DNA from: Trichococcus paludicola
GTDB taxonomy: Bacteria; Bacillota; Bacilli; Lactobacillales; Aerococcaceae
Direction: 5' to 3'
Assembly (NCBI RefSeq): GCF_003052295.1
Contig: NZ_QBLC01000003.1
Span: forward strand, 248,001 to 312,000
Length of the DNA stretch: 64,000 bases
Part shown: positions 62,011 to 64,000 of the stretch, piece after piece
Position numbering within the stretch: position 1 is the stretch's first letter
Layout: each line of letters starts with the position of its first letter
Made by a program: the position numbers and the translations under genes
The notes under the pieces: generated by a model
What the model was told of the DNA's origin: nothing
What the model saw: the letters and a program-made list of their open reading frames with translations, nothing else
Databases searched by the model: none

Positions 62011-62637
62011 ATGGTAAGGATAAACCGACTCGGTGAAGTTGATGGCTGGTACAGCATCGACAGCAACCAGGTTCAGCCAGATGAGTTATTGCATCACTAT
62101 TTAGCCGATTTAGACGCTCAAGACGACATCAAATCGCTAGCACTATACAACTTTATTATCGCTGTTTTGGAACAGATTAATGGCTATGATTTTGATTGGT
62201 GGGATAACTTTACAGTTCCTAAAGATAAGTCAATCGCTATTCGGGTTAGGGGACATGAGGTGGAGATGAGTCTAAGGATCATCCAAAAGTTGAACAATAA
62301 GCAACTCTCAACAGGCAATCGTATCTATGAATTTCGTCTGGATTTGAATTCACGTTTAAAGGGAGCTAAGCAAGAGATTTTTGGAGAGACTGATATCATC
62401 TTAAGGGGCGTTTTTCAGCTAGGTCAGGAAATGGTTGAGATTGGCGAAACATATTCATACAATAAATATGTTGTTGGCGTATTTGACAAGGCGTATTCTA
62501 ACTCTTCGTTTACGCCGTCGAGCTACTCTGGACAAAGAAATGTTGATAAGACGGATATAATGGCATTGGCTCTGGATGGTTCCGTAGAGATACAAGATAT
62601 GATCGAACAACTGGAAAGGGATGATACTGATGGGTAA
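62011..62637 (+). CDS. unrecognised protein, first gene of an HTH module
   Basis: A 208-residue soluble protein that I cannot assign. It is acidic and mixed alpha/beta in appearance, with YDFDWWDNFTVPKDKSIAIRVRGHEVEM near residue 55 and a polar C-terminus (DMIEQLERDDTDG). No signal peptide or membrane helix. ATG 62011 (MVRINRLGEV) is my choice; TTG 61999 is in frame but sits directly on GAGGAG. It has a strong promoter and overlaps the next gene by 8 bp, so the two are translationally coupled. The layout resembles a toxin-antitoxin or defence-type pair, but the sequence does not prove this. Confidence 0.65.
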   Translation: MVRINRLGEVDGWYSIDSNQVQPDELLHHYLADLDAQDDIKSLALYNFIIAVLEQINGYDFDWWDNFTVPKDKSIAIRVRGHEVEMSLRIIQKLNNKQLSTGNRIYEFRLDLNSRLKGAKQEIFGETDIILRGVFQLGQEMVEIGETYSYNKYVVGVFDKAYSNSSFTPSSYSGQRNVDKTDIMALALDGSVEIQDMIEQLERDDTDG

Positions 62638-63325
62638 GGAACATCTTACTTCTGAGCAATATACTGAGTTGAAGCCTTTTAAAGACGAGAAGAGCAGGTA
62701 CGACGCTCCTTTTGGAAAACAATCTTTGGAAATGCAACATTTCATGGCGGCATTGGATGTTTCCAGAGAAGAGTTGATGAAAGACTACGCGATTGATGAA
62801 TTGCAATTAAAAGAATTTCTATTTGGGACACCCGAAAAATCAGCTGAAGGTAAATTTTTTTACATCTATTATGATTTAAAGAACAAAGTAGATGAACAGA
62901 AGCAAGCCAGCAATAAGAAAGCCTTGATAAAACTATTGAATTCCGGCAAAGCATTTGAGAAAAAGATTTTTTATAAATTATTCAGGACCGTATTAGGGAT
63001 TACTCAGAAAGAGTTTTCGGAGATTGTTAATATGAACATATCCACCATCAGGTCGTGGGAGCAAGGGAAGTCTGCTGCTTCGGGTTCTTCACAAATGTTG
63101 ATCTATATGGCGTTGCCTGAAGAGGTCAAGAAAGAGTTGGAAGTCAATAAAAAAGCAGAAAACTGTAGGCCTTCTGCTGAAGTAAGGGTATTTGAAGGGA
63201 CCATTCGAAGTCCAAGAGGGAAAGCTATAGTCAGAATCAAAGGCGGAAGAAAAATAAACCGCTCAAAATCTAATACAATACAAAATTTGGAAAAAGTCTC
63301 TGAAATAGTCAAGGAATTAAACTGA
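62630..63325 (+). CDS. HTH protein, second gene of the unknown module
   Basis: A 231-residue protein with a helix-turn-helix in its middle (about residues 115-150): LGITQKEFSEIVNMNISTIR, then SWEQGKSAASGSSQMLIYMA. This resembles the HTH of HigA2/NadS-like antitoxins, where WEQG and a following small-residue turn are typical. A charged N-terminal part of about 100 residues and a basic C-terminal tail (IVRIKGGRKINRSKS) flank it. ATG 62630 follows GAAAGGG. It probably binds the inverted repeat at 61945 and controls its own operon. Longer than ordinary antitoxins. Confidence 0.72.
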   Translation: MGKEHLTSEQYTELKPFKDEKSRYDAPFGKQSLEMQHFMAALDVSREELMKDYAIDELQLKEFLFGTPEKSAEGKFFYIYYDLKNKVDEQKQASNKKALIKLLNSGKAFEKKIFYKLFRTVLGITQKEFSEIVNMNISTIRSWEQGKSAASGSSQMLIYMALPEEVKKELEVNKKAENCRPSAEVRVFEGTIRSPRGKAIVRIKGGRKINRSKSNTIQNLEKVSEIVKELN

Positions 63326-63364
63326 AAAAGAGGCAACCTCAATTTTTGAGGTTGCCTCTTTTGT
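63326..63364. terminator. Bidirectional terminator between the HTH module and the amino-acid permease
   Basis: A perfect 15-bp stem (63326-63340 with 63348-63362) has A residues on the left and T residues on the right, so it can end both convergent genes. Confidence 0.92.
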
Positions 63365-64000
63365 CATTCCACATATAAAGATAATTTCTTCTCGATGCGT
63401 GTCTGGAAAGCAGCGAAGACGCTGCAGACCGCCCAGTAGATGAGCGCGACTAGGATGTACATCGTCATATAGTCGAACTCGCGGCCGCCGACGATTTTGG
63501 CGTTCTGGAACATTTCCGGAACGGTGATCATCGCCGCCAAAGATGATCCTTTGATCAGGTCCAACAGCACATTGCTCATCGGCGGAATGGCAATCCGCAA
63601 TGCTTGCGGCACGATCACTTTCCGCATAATGAATGACCATTTCAGCCCCAGCGCATAGGCCGCTTCCCATTGTCCGTGGTTGACGGAATTCAACGATGAG
63701 CGGATAATTTCCGCACTGTAGGCAGCCGAGCTCATACTGAAGCCGATGATGGCCGCCGTGACGGCAGTGAATTGGATGCCGATGAACGGAAAGCCGAAGT
63801 AGAGCAGGAACAAAATGACCAAAGTGGGGGTTCCCCTCATGAAGGAGATGTAGAGCCGCGCCAGCCAGCGCAGTGGTTTCAACTTGGCCAGCTGCAGGAG
63901 GGCAAGGAAAAAGCCAAGCAGCGTGCCATTCACCATGCTGGTCAACGCGATTCCAAGTGTATAGCCCATCCCTTTCAGGACGTACGGGAGGCTGTCGAGA
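63364..64000 (-). CDS. amino-acid ABC transporter permease (HisM/GlnP type), N-terminus cut off
   Basis: The permease of a polar amino-acid importer. The frame continues to the window edge with LDSLPYVLKGMGYTLGIALT, a usual N-terminal region of this family, so only a short N-terminal piece is missing and Met at 63969 is internal. Family motifs: YISFMRGTPTLVILFLLYFG, AAYSAEIIRSSLNSVNHGQWEAAYALGL (the EAA-like loop) and VPQALRIAIPPMSNVLLDLIKGSSL. The substrate cannot be told. Partner ATPase and binding-protein genes are expected beyond the edge. Confidence 0.9.
   Translation of the reverse strand, partial: LDSLPYVLKGMGYTLGIALTSMVNGTLLGFFLALLQLAKLKPLRWLARLYISFMRGTPTLVILFLLYFGFPFIGIQFTAVTAAIIGFSMSSAAYSAEIIRSSLNSVNHGQWEAAYALGLKWSFIMRKVIVPQALRIAIPPMSNVLLDLIKGSSLAAMITVPEMFQNAKIVGGREFDYMTMYILVALIYWAVCSVFAAFQTRIEKKLSLYVE

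Noticed and set aside
1-64000. tRNA, rRNA, insertion sequences, prophage or integrase genes
   Set aside because: I looked for these and saw none that I could support. The motility island shows no transposase or attachment-site features at its ends.

Overview
The window reads as a low-GC Gram-positive (Firmicutes) chromosome. Ribosome binding sites are strong AGGAGG-type, TTG and GTG starts are common, the flagellum lacks the outer-membrane P and L rings, and CheC, CheD, FliY and a sigma-D-like FliA are present. The combination of motility, a fructan/sucrose ABC operon and an isolated aconitase suggests a motile Lactobacillales member of the Carnobacteriaceae, with Trichococcus as my best guess. 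That placement is inference from gene content, not from a search.

Layout. 1-633 is the end of a MATE exporter. 807-2177 is a SixA-CHAD fusion. 2331-42099 is one same-strand motility island of about 40 kb, bracketed by two paralogous chemoreceptors. Inside it are a che operon ending in fliM-fliY (4298-12615), a late operon flgM-flgN-flgK-flgL (12779-15938), fliC (16059), fliD-fliT-like-fliS (17025-19261), and a basal-body, export and motor operon from flgB to flgG (19689-39347) that also holds fliA. An ftsE without ftsX follows. 42184-42897 (minus) is a secreted C39-like cysteine peptidase. 43187-50521 is a LacI-controlled operon for uptake and breakdown of a fructose-containing saccharide: two permeases, a lipoprotein, GH32 and a fructokinase. 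50806-53146 (minus) is a marR-ftsH pair. 53147-53625 is a GC-rich repeat array. 53626-54244 (minus) is a small membrane protein with an XRE regulator. 54437-54949 is an O6-alkylguanine-DNA methyltransferase. 55449-61727 is a PrpF-like isomerase, a CitMHS transporter, a LysR regulator (minus) and aconitase. 62011-63325 is an unrecognised two-gene module with an HTH protein. 63364-64000 (minus) is the start-truncated end of an amino-acid ABC permease.

How the genes work together. TAAA-N14/15-GCCGATTA-like promoters lie before both receptors, before the che operon, before fliC and, more weakly, before flgM. This sketches a FliA regulon within the window, with FlgM as the anti-sigma factor. The C-ring genes fliM and fliY lie in the FliA-type operon although FlgM export needs a basal body, which raises a regulatory puzzle.

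The most interesting metabolic locus is 55251-61727. The same 21-bp inverted-repeat site stands about 65 bp upstream of the inferred transcription starts of both the prpF-like/transporter operon and acnA. The second copy also lies just upstream of lysR. This indicates one LysR-controlled tricarboxylate regulon, most simply for trans-aconitate or citrate, encoded by an isomerase, a transporter and an aconitase.
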